A stretch of 40,792 nucleotides of DNA, taken from positions 1-40,792 of the IMG/VR virus record IMGVR_UViG_3300027977_000071. The stretch is one strand, 5' to 3'. Shown one piece after another: positions 29,393 to 37,258 of the stretch. The position numbers and the translations under genes were made by a program. The stretch is from a virus. Within the stretch, counting starts at the first letter, position 1. Each line of letters begins with the position of its first letter. The notes under the pieces were generated by a model. That model was given only the letters and a program-made list of their open reading frames with translations, did no database searches and had not been told where the DNA came from.

Positions 29393-30211
29393 TCGTTTGA
29401 GTGGCAACCCGGCAGCAATCTCATTGAGATACCATTCAGTACATGCTAATTTTTCCAGCCACTCTGCTCGATCTGGTCTGACTGGATCATTGATTGCAGA
29501 TAAATCTGCGTTGCCAACTGCTGAGGCCAGGCTACTGCTGTGTACAAATGCAGGAACACCATTTAATACAGCCTGTGGTCCTGGGCCACTGTTGTGATTG
29601 ATCACTGCCCAGGCGGTTGACAAACACTGTTCATAATCAAAATTATCGTATGTTCCTTGTACAGGCCTGGGCATTTCGATAACACAACCGGGAATATCAC
29701 TGATACGCTGTCTTGGATGCGGCCTTACTACAATGGGTCGATCGGTATGTTTTCTAATGGTCATGGCAGTTTCAGTTAGCCAGGCCGCAGTGGGCGGCTG
29801 TCCGGCCCACTGCTCAGAGTCTGACCGTTGCGCAGCAATCACAATGTTGAGGCCAGAGTTGGTCCAGGGTTTTGCTTCTAGTCTGAGCTGTGCCGCACGT
29901 CCAGGAATTAAATCTCGCCCGTAGTAGGCATTTTGCCCAGTTCCGTTAACGCCCAATTTCCATGTGCTGCCACGTCGTAACATTCCTACTTCAACTACAA
30001 TAACAGGTTTGTTGCAGTTACGGAATGTTTCCCAGACACCTCGATTGTACTTCATGCGACCGTGCCACAGTTGACTCCAAATAACAGCAACGTCAGCAGA
30101 TGTGTCCATACTGTTGTGTTCAATACCTACGCTGTCAAGTCCTGCACGAACAGCCGCAAACACCGGCGGGCTGTTAAGCGCACCATATTGATCAAAAATA
30201 CTCACTCTCAT
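29378..30211 (-). CDS. KpsC/KpsS-like glycosyltransferase paralogue 1
   Basis: 277 residues. The motif set IVVRPHPRQR and NHNSGPGPQAVLNGVPAFV is that of capsule polysaccharide biosynthesis (KpsC/KpsS) transferases. A C-terminal DPVRPDRAEWLEKLACTEWYLNEIAAG signature is repeated in the gene at 31002. The enzyme would add a sugar to an acceptor in a bacterial glycan or a phage molecule. It is read from a bidirectional promoter region at 30222. The 15-nt end overlap with the methyltransferase is tail to tail. Confidence 0.75.
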   Translation of the reverse strand: MRVSIFDQYGALNSPPVFAAVRAGLDSVGIEHNSMDTSADVAVIWSQLWHGRMKYNRGVWETFRNCNKPVIVVEVGMLRRGSTWKLGVNGTGQNAYYGRDLIPGRAAQLRLEAKPWTNSGLNIVIAAQRSDSEQWAGQPPTAAWLTETAMTIRKHTDRPIVVRPHPRQRISDIPGCVIEMPRPVQGTYDNFDYEQCLSTAWAVINHNSGPGPQAVLNGVPAFVHSSSLASAVGNADLSAINDPVRPDRAEWLEKLACTEWYLNEIAAGLPLKRLLLS

Positions 30212-30221
30212 AAATTATCCA

Positions 30222-30233
30222 TTAAATATTTAA
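30222..30233. promoter_or_regulatory. Palindromic bidirectional late box
   Basis: TTAAATATTTAA is a perfect 12-bp palindrome containing TAAATA on both strands. On the plus strand it ends 7 nt before the ATG at 30236, and on the minus strand 15 nt before the ATG at 30211. Confidence 0.5.
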
Positions 30234-30235
30234 CC

Positions 30236-31030
30236 ATGATTATACCATCCCTACAAGGAACTTGCACACAACAAAAGTTTTTTATCTACGCAGCCTGCGA
30301 CCAAAAATACTTTGATGAATTTGGACAAGAATTCATACACAGCATACAACAAAACACCGACATGGGGATTCACATGCATGTGTTCAATCCCACAGAGCAA
30401 CAGATTGCATTTTGCAATACCAGTGCCAATGTATCTATGACATATGAACATGTACCAATAGATTTGTTTCAACCGGCTGTCGACAAATGGAACCGTGCGC
30501 CAACCACAGAGCCTTTTAAATCTCAATATGATCGCACATTAACGGCCATGGGCAAAGGCCGAGATGCTGACATACAGGAACGTATGCAAAAAACATATTT
30601 TGCCTGTGCGAGATTTGTTAGACTAGCACAGTTGTTTCAGTCAACACCAGCGTTGTGCATTGACGTAGATGCTGTGGTTAGAAAATCTATTCCAGATTTA
30701 GGAACAGCACATGATTTTTTCATACACAGAATAACAGGGAAAAAAGCAAGATTTTTAGCTGGTGGCCTGTTCTTGAATGCAACTGATCCTACACGACAGT
30801 TTCTACAAGAGTATGCTGATCAATTAAATTCTTACATCACGCAGGACTATGTGTACTGGGGGCTGGATCAAGATCTATTAGATCCCATTGTACCAAAGTA
30901 TAATTTTGGACAACTTCCAATCAGTTACATCGATTGGGATATGCGTGACAGCAGTTGCATCTGGACTGCCAAAGGCACCAGGAAAGAACTGGCAATCTTT
31001 GTTAACGAGAAGCGGAAATATAGTTCTTAA
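30236..31030 (+). CDS. Glycosyltransferase-like protein with DxD motif
   Basis: 264 residues from the ATG at 30236; a longer frame back to 30062 would run through the divergent gene and the promoter and is rejected. The core has FFIYAACDQKYFDEFGQEFIHSI at the start, as in GT-A nucleotide-sugar transferases, and LCIDVDAVVRKSIPDL, a DxD-type metal site. LAGGLFLNATDPTRQFLQEYADQ follows, as in GT8-like proteins. It is a lone plus-strand gene in the sugar island, overlapping the end of the gene at 31002 by 29 nt. Acceptor and donor unknown. Confidence 0.72.
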   Translation: MIIPSLQGTCTQQKFFIYAACDQKYFDEFGQEFIHSIQQNTDMGIHMHVFNPTEQQIAFCNTSANVSMTYEHVPIDLFQPAVDKWNRAPTTEPFKSQYDRTLTAMGKGRDADIQERMQKTYFACARFVRLAQLFQSTPALCIDVDAVVRKSIPDLGTAHDFFIHRITGKKARFLAGGLFLNATDPTRQFLQEYADQLNSYITQDYVYWGLDQDLLDPIVPKYNFGQLPISYIDWDMRDSSCIWTAKGTRKELAIFVNEKRKYSS

Positions 31031-31928
31031 TTGCGCTCCATAGTTTTCCAGTTCTTACTTCCTCGTTGCTCCAGTGTATGTTGGCAATTTTGTGTATCCA
31101 CTCTGATCGATCGGGCATGGGCGGATTTAGTATTTGACTTATGTCCGTGAATGCCACATTGGCCGCCCAACTGTGCCTGGAATCTTCAATGTAGCCAGGA
31201 ACTCCTTCAATGGCAGCAACCACGTTGGGAGTTGAGTTGTATCCAACCGTGCACCAGCAGTTGATCAAATCTTCTTTTATATTGTCTTTGTCAGATATCC
31301 CAATACGTTTGCCGTAGCGTTTTTGTATTTTTTCAATCTGTTTAAATCGCGATCCGTCGCCTGGATGCATACGTACAACAATGGGACGTTTGGGTTCAAT
31401 TTTACGAATCTTGGCAATGGTTTTATCTAGCCAAGAGTCTTGGTCGTTGCCAAACATGTTCCAGCCTTTGGGACGCTGGCACAAGATTAATATGTGATGG
31501 CCACGCTCGCCTTCTCTCCAGGGCTGGAGTTCTACCCCGTGCCATTGGCTGTATGTTGTCCACTTGTTGCGATCTATGTCTTGAAAAAAATACTCACCGT
31601 TGCCTGGATACACACTGTTGAGACTGTAGCGATGCCATTCGTGTTCTTTTCTTGCGTAGTGTAAAATGTTGCTGTCCACAAATACAGGTGGAGTTTTTTG
31701 TGCTTTTAAACTGGTGATAATTTTGTTTCTAAAATTATCCTCCAGTGTATACCCCAATACAAATCCTGCATCCAATGGTTGGTCTGGCAAGGTATTTCCC
31801 CGGTATTCAATAACTTTGTCGCCTTGACTTTCAACGCCGGCTTTGAAGTTGTCCATCAACATTGTTTTGTTTGAAAACTTGGCAGGATTGCTGATTGAAT
31901 TATAAAATATTCCTACCTTCATACCCAC
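31002..31928 (-). CDS. KpsC/KpsS-like glycosyltransferase paralogue 2
   Basis: 308 residues. VVRMHPGDGSRF and NSTPNVVAAIEGVPGYIED correspond to the RPHPRQR and NSGPGPQAVLNGVPAFV of the paralogue at 29378, and the C-terminal PPMPDRSEWIHKIANIHWSNEEVRTG matches its end. Residues 1-60 form a Rossmann-like start. It is the last gene of the minus-strand run from 34926 and overlaps the preceding one by 10 nt. Function as a sugar transferase is inferred from these motifs. Confidence 0.74.
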   Translation of the reverse strand: MGMKVGIFYNSISNPAKFSNKTMLMDNFKAGVESQGDKVIEYRGNTLPDQPLDAGFVLGYTLEDNFRNKIITSLKAQKTPPVFVDSNILHYARKEHEWHRYSLNSVYPGNGEYFFQDIDRNKWTTYSQWHGVELQPWREGERGHHILILCQRPKGWNMFGNDQDSWLDKTIAKIRKIEPKRPIVVRMHPGDGSRFKQIEKIQKRYGKRIGISDKDNIKEDLINCWCTVGYNSTPNVVAAIEGVPGYIEDSRHSWAANVAFTDISQILNPPMPDRSEWIHKIANIHWSNEEVRTGKLWSAIKNYISASR

Positions 31929-32614
31929 CCACCTGATCTATCTTTAACTTTTTTCCAAGTTGGATGATTGTTTTCAATACGACGCATAATAGCCTCAAAA
32001 TTCTCATTCATATATTTTTTAAACGCAATTTTATCTTCGCGTCTAATAGACTGAGAACGCTGGTACGTTGCGTCTAACGGGGACTGTTCAAAATTAAAAT
32101 GTGCATGCTCTACCACAACGTCATTTAGTCGGCCGTGTTTATTGCAACAATGATGTAATTGTTCCCAGAATGTATCTGTGCCAAAGTGTCTTACAGTCGG
32201 AATACTAAAGAATCCAACAGTCCTTACAAGATCTCCACCCACACACGGATGGCATATTCTTATGCGTTTTTCATACACATCATTGGCATAACTTATCTGA
32301 TCCGGCACGGCTGCTTCTATAAGGCGTTGATCCCAGTGTTGAGTTTTGGGAACCTGGTCGTCAGCTAGTATACCATACCATGGTTCGTTGGGATACTTGT
32401 TAAACATTTCGTTCATTGCTTGACCAACACGGGCTTGTGGTCCAACAACTAATTCAAAGTTGGAAGGCCACGGCAATTTTAGTACTGCCTCTAGATCTGG
32501 ATCATCCTCGTCCATGCGTACATACACTGGACTTGACGCCCCGGTGCGTATCCAAGATTCAATAAACCTTACACAGTTAGAAAAACGAGAACGTGTGGCA
32601 AATACCCACATCAT
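31919..32614 (-). CDS. Glycosyltransferase-like (GT-A fold)
   Basis: 231 residues. The start FATRSRFSNCVRFIESWIRTG, then a VYVRMDEDDPDL strand-loop and WYGILADDQVPKTQHWDQR give a GT2-like plan with an LADDQ acidic motif in place of DxD. H-rich sequence (VEHAHFNFEQSPLDATYQRS) follows. AAAGGATCA precedes the start codon. It sits between the GT25-like gene (37-nt gap) and the KpsS-like gene (10-nt overlap). Confidence 0.7.
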   Translation of the reverse strand: MMWVFATRSRFSNCVRFIESWIRTGASSPVYVRMDEDDPDLEAVLKLPWPSNFELVVGPQARVGQAMNEMFNKYPNEPWYGILADDQVPKTQHWDQRLIEAAVPDQISYANDVYEKRIRICHPCVGGDLVRTVGFFSIPTVRHFGTDTFWEQLHHCCNKHGRLNDVVVEHAHFNFEQSPLDATYQRSQSIRREDKIAFKKYMNENFEAIMRRIENNHPTWKKVKDRSGGWV

Positions 32615-32651
32615 TGATCCTTTAGGTCAGTTATTAAAATATTTGCCACCT

Positions 32652-33482
32652 TCATTCTACCCGACCAGTTGATGCAGTAATGACTAATTCTTTGTAATCA
32701 TCGTCGATAATTTTTTCTTTTAACATCATACTCCAATCTTTGCTTTTAGTCATTGACACATTGCCTTCTTCTGGCAATGTGTTTCTTCCCATAAGATAAT
32801 TGTGTATGTATATAGGTGTTAGGTATTGATTTATAGCATTATCTGCTGGATACCAATAGGGTTTATAGAATTTAATCAATCTCAATGCGGCATTAGGGGT
32901 GATTGCATATCCGCTTGCACCCGGCATGCTGAAATTCCTCCATGTCCTGGCTTGTGGATTTCCTGTGGGATTTTCCAAATAAGTTTTGTGAGGTTCTGAT
33001 AGGAAACTTGATTTACCTAAACTTAAAATCAATACACCATTGAATGTCACTGGATTCCATCCTCGATAAAACTTAACGTCATCTTCAAAAATCATAATAG
33101 GCTCATCAAGGTCAACACACTTTTGCCACAAAGAATAGTGACTATAGAAACATCCTACTACTCCGGGACGACTTAGTTTGCCCACATGTTCCTCACTGAT
33201 TGCTTGTCTTTCTGTTATCTGGTAATGATATTTTTTTTTGAATTCTTCAAGTAATTCTGGACGGATTATTCTTTCAAGGTCCTTGTCGCCCAGGACACGA
33301 TTTTTAATACTGTATGGATACAATATTTTTTTAGCTTTGGCTGCTAGTTTTACAGCCCGGTCTCCCGGAGTACCTTCAAATAGATGAGCATCAATATTAT
33401 ATGATTTCAGTTGTTCAAGCATGTAGACCGAGTGTTGAACGCTGTGTTCACGTTCTGGAAGATAGATGATAAATGCTTTCAT
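32652..33482 (-). CDS. Glycosyltransferase family 25-like
   Basis: 276 residues. GVVGCFYSHYSLWQKCVDLDEP and IMIFEDDVKFY are the signature of GT25 (LPS/glycan galactosyltransferase) proteins, with FIIYLPEREHSVQH at the N-terminus also typical. GASGYAITPNAALRLIKF is the usual late GT25 block. The family adds sugars in lipopolysaccharide and on collagen-type acceptors. It overlaps the upstream gene by 4 nt, so it is co-translated. Target unknown. Confidence 0.85.
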   Translation of the reverse strand: MKAFIIYLPEREHSVQHSVYMLEQLKSYNIDAHLFEGTPGDRAVKLAAKAKKILYPYSIKNRVLGDKDLERIIRPELLEEFKKKYHYQITERQAISEEHVGKLSRPGVVGCFYSHYSLWQKCVDLDEPIMIFEDDVKFYRGWNPVTFNGVLILSLGKSSFLSEPHKTYLENPTGNPQARTWRNFSMPGASGYAITPNAALRLIKFYKPYWYPADNAINQYLTPIYIHNYLMGRNTLPEEGNVSMTKSKDWSMMLKEKIIDDDYKELVITASTGRVE

Positions 33483-34174
33483 TGTGATTGTGTATTAGTT
33501 CTTTGCAGACAATATTCAGTTAATATGCGTTCACGATGCCACTCGTCGCCTTGTGGGGTGTCAGCAAACTCTTGAAAGCAAGGTGTGCCCAGTGTGTAGT
33601 GCAATAGCTTGGCATCTCGGTTGACGCCGTATTCATCTGGCAGCCAGTTCCATTCCTTTGGAAGTTCGCCAATACGATCATCTTCTAGCCACGAGAAGCG
33701 GTGGAGCTCACTACCTGTGGCGTGTTGGACAAACTCTGGAGTAAGTCGCCTGTTGGGAAAGCTGTTGCAATTCCACAAAATAACACTTGACCAATTTTTT
33801 CGAGGATAATCTTCGTTTCGTGCTCCAAGATATTTTACAGGCATGCGTGTTTTGTAGTCATGTTTGACCACCATTACATCCTTGTATGAATTTTGTAATT
33901 CCCACAACTCTACGATATCACCACGTACAATCATGTCGCCGTCAATAAAAATTGCCCAGCCTGTGTATTCTTGCAAGTGCGGCACAAGAAATCGTGTGTA
34001 GATAAAGTGATTGCTGCCATCTGTGTGTGTTTCTTTGTAGTCACTAAACAAGTTCAATGCCACAGGAACAATGGCCACGGGCTTTGATGCGTGTCTTATG
34101 ATTGAGTTGGCGCAGGTGTGAAAAGCAATGGCTTCTCTTGGATCATAGCCAATGTAAACTGGTATGGCCTTCAT
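33479..34174 (-). CDS. GT8-like nucleotide-sugar transferase
   Basis: 231 residues. IPVYIGYDPREAIAFHTCANSI at the start, YTRFLVPHL, and WAIFIDGDMIVRGDI (DxD) are typical for GT8-like proteins, followed by SSVILWNCNSF and LLHYTLGTP. The enzyme would use a nucleotide sugar. It overlaps the cytidylyltransferase-cupin gene upstream and the GT25-like gene downstream by 4 nt each, so all three are one translation unit. Confidence 0.8.
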   Translation of the reverse strand: MKAIPVYIGYDPREAIAFHTCANSIIRHASKPVAIVPVALNLFSDYKETHTDGSNHFIYTRFLVPHLQEYTGWAIFIDGDMIVRGDIVELWELQNSYKDVMVVKHDYKTRMPVKYLGARNEDYPRKNWSSVILWNCNSFPNRRLTPEFVQHATGSELHRFSWLEDDRIGELPKEWNWLPDEYGVNRDAKLLHYTLGTPCFQEFADTPQGDEWHRERILTEYCLQRTNTQSQ

Positions 34175-34926
34175 TGGCGTTCGATGTCTTCTTCTACACA
34201 GTTGTCACCGTACTGAATCTCAATTAACTTTAACGGCTGATCAGTTTCGTTACACAGCATGTGCCATTGATTTTTAGCAATCCAAACGTAGTCATGCACT
34301 GCAAAATTTCCAAACAGCTCGTGATCGCTGGCATTGTTCAGAGTATATACCGCAGCCTCACCTTCGGCTACAAACCAAAATTCTGCACGATGCTCATGGC
34401 GTTGCATGCTCAGGCATGTTTTAGGAGCCACAGTTAGTTCTTTGAGTTTGGTAGTTGCACCAACTTCGTGCAACACACGATAATATCCCCAAGCCCGCTC
34501 AGTCCGGGGTTTCTTCCAATCTTCCAAGATCCAACTACTACTGTTGGCTTTGTTGTCTCCGCCCACACCAAACACAAACTCCACATCATCAAACACCTGT
34601 TCTGGAATGTTGTCTGGTGTTCTATCTCCGCCGTTGGCAAAGATAATTTCATCATTGGGGTATTTTTCCTTGACTTTGCGTATGGCATCACAGGCTGTGC
34701 CGTCGCTGTCGTCAAACTCGATCACTGCTCCAACCATGTGCAAATTGTCCAGCACGGTCATGCGTTCGTGCCATGTCATGAATGGACGACCTTTTTTACG
34801 TGTGAGCCACGCATCTGAGTTTAGTCCAACAACCACATGATCACCTAGATGATCAGCATGATTGAGATAGGATATGTGTCCTGAGTGTATGGGGTCAAAC
34901 CCGCCGGTTACTATAACTATTTTCAT
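34171..34926 (-). CDS. Cytidylyltransferase-cupin fusion (nucleotide-sugar enzyme)
   Basis: 251 residues with two domains. The first ~130 residues are a cytidylyltransferase-like nucleotidyltransferase: TGGFDPIHSGHISYL (HxGH at 14-17), VVGLNSDAWL and WHERMTVL, as in glycerol-3-phosphate or heptose cytidyl-/adenylyltransferases. From about residue 142, ERAWGYYRVLHE then MQRHEHRAEFWFVAEG and KNQWHMLCNE give a type II phosphomannose isomerase (ManC C-terminal) cupin. The combination suggests a one-polypeptide enzyme making an activated sugar for the transferases that follow. It is the first gene of the minus-strand operon, with a CATAAATA box 5 nt before its ATG. Confidence 0.85.
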   Translation of the reverse strand: MKIVIVTGGFDPIHSGHISYLNHADHLGDHVVVGLNSDAWLTRKKGRPFMTWHERMTVLDNLHMVGAVIEFDDSDGTACDAIRKVKEKYPNDEIIFANGGDRTPDNIPEQVFDDVEFVFGVGGDNKANSSSWILEDWKKPRTERAWGYYRVLHEVGATTKLKELTVAPKTCLSMQRHEHRAEFWFVAEGEAAVYTLNNASDHELFGNFAVHDYVWIAKNQWHMLCNETDQPLKLIEIQYGDNCVEEDIERQ

Positions 34927-34931
34927 AAAGA

Positions 34932-34939
34932 TATTTATG
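34932..34939 (-). promoter_or_regulatory. Late promoter box (CATAAATA) of the sugar operon
   Basis: CATAAATA on the minus strand ends 5 nt before the ATG at 34926. Only 12 bp separate it from the plus-strand box at 34952. Confidence 0.6.
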
Positions 34940-34951
34940 TGTGTACATAAC

Positions 34952-34959
34952 GGTAAATA
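34952..34959 (+). promoter_or_regulatory. Late promoter box (GGTAAATA), decides a start codon
   Basis: GGTAAATA ends 4 nt before the ATG at 34964. This spacing matches five other genes in the window and favours 34964 over the ATG at 34937. Confidence 0.55.
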
Positions 34960-34963
34960 TCAA

Positions 34964-35689
34964 ATGATGCCTGACAACAATGATCCCATAGACTGTGCCT
35001 GTGTGATACACGGAGATGGATATACGTGGGACTACGTGGAAAGATTGTACAATATGTTGTGCAGACATTTGAGTCGCCCGGTAAGATTGCATGTGTACAC
35101 CGAAGCAGATCGGCCAGTGCCAGATCACATGATCAAACACTCGCTTATTGACTGGGGGTTTACAGACACAAAAAAATCTTGGTGGTATAAGCTACAGCTA
35201 TTCAACACAGAGCACCATTTGGGTCCTCTACTGTATTTTGATCTAGACATTGTGATAACAAAAAACATTGATTGGTTATGGAATTTGAATCAACGATATT
35301 TTTGGGCACTGAAAGATTTCAAGTACCTATGGAAAAACACCTGCACAGTATCCAACACCAGTGTGATGTGGTGGAACACTGAAGATTATGGACACATATG
35401 GAAAACAGTAGTTGACCAAGACATACACAAGTTTGTTGGCCAATATCGCGGAGATCAAGATTTGGTGTCAGCTCTGATACCTGTAGAAAAGCGCCGATTT
35501 TTTAACACTAACTGGGTCAAAAGTTGGCGGTGGCAGTGTTTTGATGGCGGTTTTAATTTTTCAAAACGAAAATACCTGGCACCAGGCACAGGAACAACAA
35601 TGAGCGACGATACTAGTATTTTGGTATTCCACGGCACACCAAAGCCGCACGAAATTACTGATCCAGTGGTGTTAGCACACTGGCAGTGA
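34964..35689 (+). CDS. Glycosyltransferase-like protein with DLD motif
   Basis: 241 residues from the ATG at 34964, chosen by the 4-nt late-box spacing; the frame is open further upstream but would start before the promoter. Features: CACVIHGDGYTWDYVERLYNML, WWYKLQLFNTEHHLGPLLYFDLDIVITKNIDWLW (DxD), then SVMWWNTEDYGHIW and ILVFHGTPKPHEI. It resembles the GT-A-type phage transferases in which the sequence H.G.PKP closes the catalytic site. It is the plus-strand partner of the divergent sugar operon. Confidence 0.75.
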   Translation: MMPDNNDPIDCACVIHGDGYTWDYVERLYNMLCRHLSRPVRLHVYTEADRPVPDHMIKHSLIDWGFTDTKKSWWYKLQLFNTEHHLGPLLYFDLDIVITKNIDWLWNLNQRYFWALKDFKYLWKNTCTVSNTSVMWWNTEDYGHIWKTVVDQDIHKFVGQYRGDQDLVSALIPVEKRRFFNTNWVKSWRWQCFDGGFNFSKRKYLAPGTGTTMSDDTSILVFHGTPKPHEITDPVVLAHWQ

Positions 35690-35714
35690 TATTTGACAAT
35701 AGGATGTATTAAAA

Positions 35715-36272
35715 ATGACTCAACGATTATTTAAACTTAAAGGAGTCCTAACAACTGACTCGGCTGCCGGCATAGTGACAATTGACGGAATCAAAGTCTT
35801 TGACGGTGCGTTTGCCTTAGGTTCGAACAGCGAACCCGACGGATACCTGTGTGAGTTTACACACCCAGTTGAAGATCAATATGGGTGGGAATTGGAACCA
35901 TTAGATGTGAACCTGCCGGTCACCGTGACAGTTATCACTGGCACAGCAGAAGTGGGCATGTTTAAATATAATTACATTCGTAGACCCAATCCACTGTTGA
36001 CGTTGGATGAGATGTCTTACTTTACCAATGGCACTGCGGCAGTTGCACCAATTGCTATAAAAGCAGACGTAGCAGCCAAAGGCGGCTGGCAGGTAGTCTG
36101 TGTCACAGAATTTGATTACGGAACAAGTTTTAATACCACCTACTGCAACCGCTTTGACATAAGCATTGATCGTTTGGTAATGCCGCCTGAATTAGGCCAT
36201 AGTTATATCACAGTGAATGCAGGAGAAACACTATCTTTTACCACAGTGGTATTTTCGGTACCGTACCAATAG
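35715..36272 (+). CDS. Beta-rich protein, function unknown
   Basis: 185 residues, beta-rich and low in Lys, with strands such as RLFKLKGVLTTDSAAGIVTIDGIKVFDG, LPVTVTVITGTAEVGMFKY and SYITVNAGETLSFTTVVFSVPYQ. This has the look of a virion or decoration protein. It lies 25 nt after the last sugar gene, on the same strand. No motif identifies a function. The early promoter array starts directly after its stop. Confidence 0.7.
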   Translation: MTQRLFKLKGVLTTDSAAGIVTIDGIKVFDGAFALGSNSEPDGYLCEFTHPVEDQYGWELEPLDVNLPVTVTVITGTAEVGMFKYNYIRRPNPLLTLDEMSYFTNGTAAVAPIAIKADVAAKGGWQVVCVTEFDYGTSFNTTYCNRFDISIDRLVMPPELGHSYITVNAGETLSFTTVVFSVPYQ

Positions 36273-36273
36273 G

Positions 36274-36302
36274 TTGACCAATAATTTCCGTTTTGCTATA
36301 AT
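36274..36302 (+). promoter_or_regulatory. Early sigma70-type promoter E1
   Basis: TTGACC, 17 bp, TATAAT; the leader carries AAGGAGTCC before the ATG at 36333. The leader is nearly the same as at 36835-36862. Confidence 0.88.
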
Positions 36303-36332
36303 ACTTGTATTGTAGTTAAAAAGGAGTCCAAA

Positions 36333-36542
36333 ATGGGTTACAAGGTCGTTGATACCATGGACCAGATGCGTACCCGGTACGAGCCACGCAACGGACTGGA
36401 AGGTCCGTTTAATTTCTCAGGCCAAGTGTTGTATTATGACAACAAAGAAGGTGCCTACTACGATCCCACTACAGATTTCTACGTTTCCAAAGAGGAAATG
36501 GACATCATTAACCAACGTTTCTATGAAGTGCTTAAAAAATAA
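36333..36542 (+). CDS. Small early protein, function unknown
   Basis: 69 residues. It contains MDQMRTRYEPRNGLEGPFNFSG, a tyrosine-rich strand QVLYYDNKEGAYYDPTTDFYVS and a final helix KEEMDIINQRFYEVLKK. No motif is known. It has its own promoter and AAGGAG ribosome site. It is the first of four small single-gene units with copied promoters, so it is likely an early host-takeover factor. Confidence 0.75.
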   Translation: MGYKVVDTMDQMRTRYEPRNGLEGPFNFSGQVLYYDNKEGAYYDPTTDFYVSKEEMDIINQRFYEVLKK

Positions 36543-36578
36543 GCAGATTTTGTTGTAAAAAAGCCACATTTAGAATGG

Positions 36579-36607
36579 TTGACCATTATTCCTCCTTTTG
36601 CTATAAT
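36579..36607 (+). promoter_or_regulatory. Early sigma70-type promoter E2
   Basis: TTGACC, 17 bp, TATAAT, followed by a leader with ACGGAGCCA before the ATG at 36637. Confidence 0.88.
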
Positions 36608-36636
36608 ATAGCATAGATTAACAAAACGGAGCCAGT

Positions 36637-36816
36637 ATGCAAACAGCCACAGCAATTAAACAAATTCAAAAAGATGCAGAATTTTTGGGCATGGGTTTTT
36701 TGGAAATGATGCAGTTCATCAAAGTGAACCCAATGGCACAGACACAAAAAACAATGGAAGCATATCGCGTAGTTATGGTTCAGGGCGGCAAGATGTTTGC
36801 CCCAGTTGACCAGTAA
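36637..36816 (+). CDS. Very small early protein, function unknown
   Basis: 59 residues, too short for a long-ORF list. It is Met- and Gln-rich (QIQKDAEFLGMGFLEMMQF, NPMAQTQKTMEAYRVVMVQGGKMFAPVDQ), with a probable helix at 5-30. It is supported by a consensus promoter and GGAG placed 6 bases before the ATG. Its last codons (GTT GAC CAG) double as the -35 box of the next promoter. Confidence 0.72.
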   Translation: MQTATAIKQIQKDAEFLGMGFLEMMQFIKVNPMAQTQKTMEAYRVVMVQGGKMFAPVDQ

Positions 36817-36834
36817 TTCCCAAACTGTTATAAT
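36806..36834 (+). promoter_or_regulatory. Early sigma70-type promoter E3
   Basis: TTGACC, 17 bp, TATAAT, with the -35 lying inside the last codons of the 59-residue gene. The leader ends ACGGAGCCACA before the ATG at 36863. Confidence 0.88.
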
Positions 36835-36862
36835 ACTTGTATAGTAACTAAACGGAGCCACA

Positions 36863-37258
36863 ATGCAAAACTGGACTGACAAAATCATCCATTGGAACCA
36901 ACTGCCCGGAACAGAAGTCAAACGTCTGTTAGCCACATGGGGCATGACTCCAGAGCAGATCGCTAAGTATGACCGTAAACACGGTTTTGCAAACTCTGCT
37001 CCAAAAGCACAAGTGCCAGTCAAAGCAGAAAAGCCAGCACCAACTGTGGCGAAACCGGTTGTTAAAAAGACAGTGGCCAAACCAGCCGCTCGTCAAAAGC
37101 ACACCGGTGCTGACGGAGAGATCAAGTTTGTAGCACACAGAAATCTCTACGTGGGATTTATAGGCGGCAAGGTAGTGGTAACCAAACGTACAGCGGATGC
37201 CTGCCGCGCCGTATTGCTCGAACAGTTCGGAATCGAAGGCGTGCAGGTTGACGCTTAA
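36863..37258 (+). CDS. Basic early protein, function unknown
   Basis: 131 residues. The first ~45 form a helical head (WTDKIIHWNQLPGTEVKRLLATWGMTPEQIAKYDRKHG). A 35-residue Lys/Pro/Ala linker follows, then a C-terminal domain with IKFVAHRNLYVGFIGGKVVVTKRTADACRAVLLEQFGIEGVQV. The tail resembles a small nucleic-acid-binding alpha/beta unit, but no family is recognised. It has its own early promoter and GGAG site. Confidence 0.74.
   Translation: MQNWTDKIIHWNQLPGTEVKRLLATWGMTPEQIAKYDRKHGFANSAPKAQVPVKAEKPAPTVAKPVVKKTVAKPAARQKHTGADGEIKFVAHRNLYVGFIGGKVVVTKRTADACRAVLLEQFGIEGVQVDA

Noticed and set aside
30062-30235. Longer N-terminus for the glycosyltransferase at 30236
   Set aside because: It would run through the divergent gene and the palindromic late box. 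The sequence up to the ATG is basic and lacks a domain, and the box spacing favours 30236.
34874-34963. Earlier starts of the transferase at 34964
   Set aside because: They lie inside the divergent gene or before the late box. ATG 34937 is inside the opposite late box.
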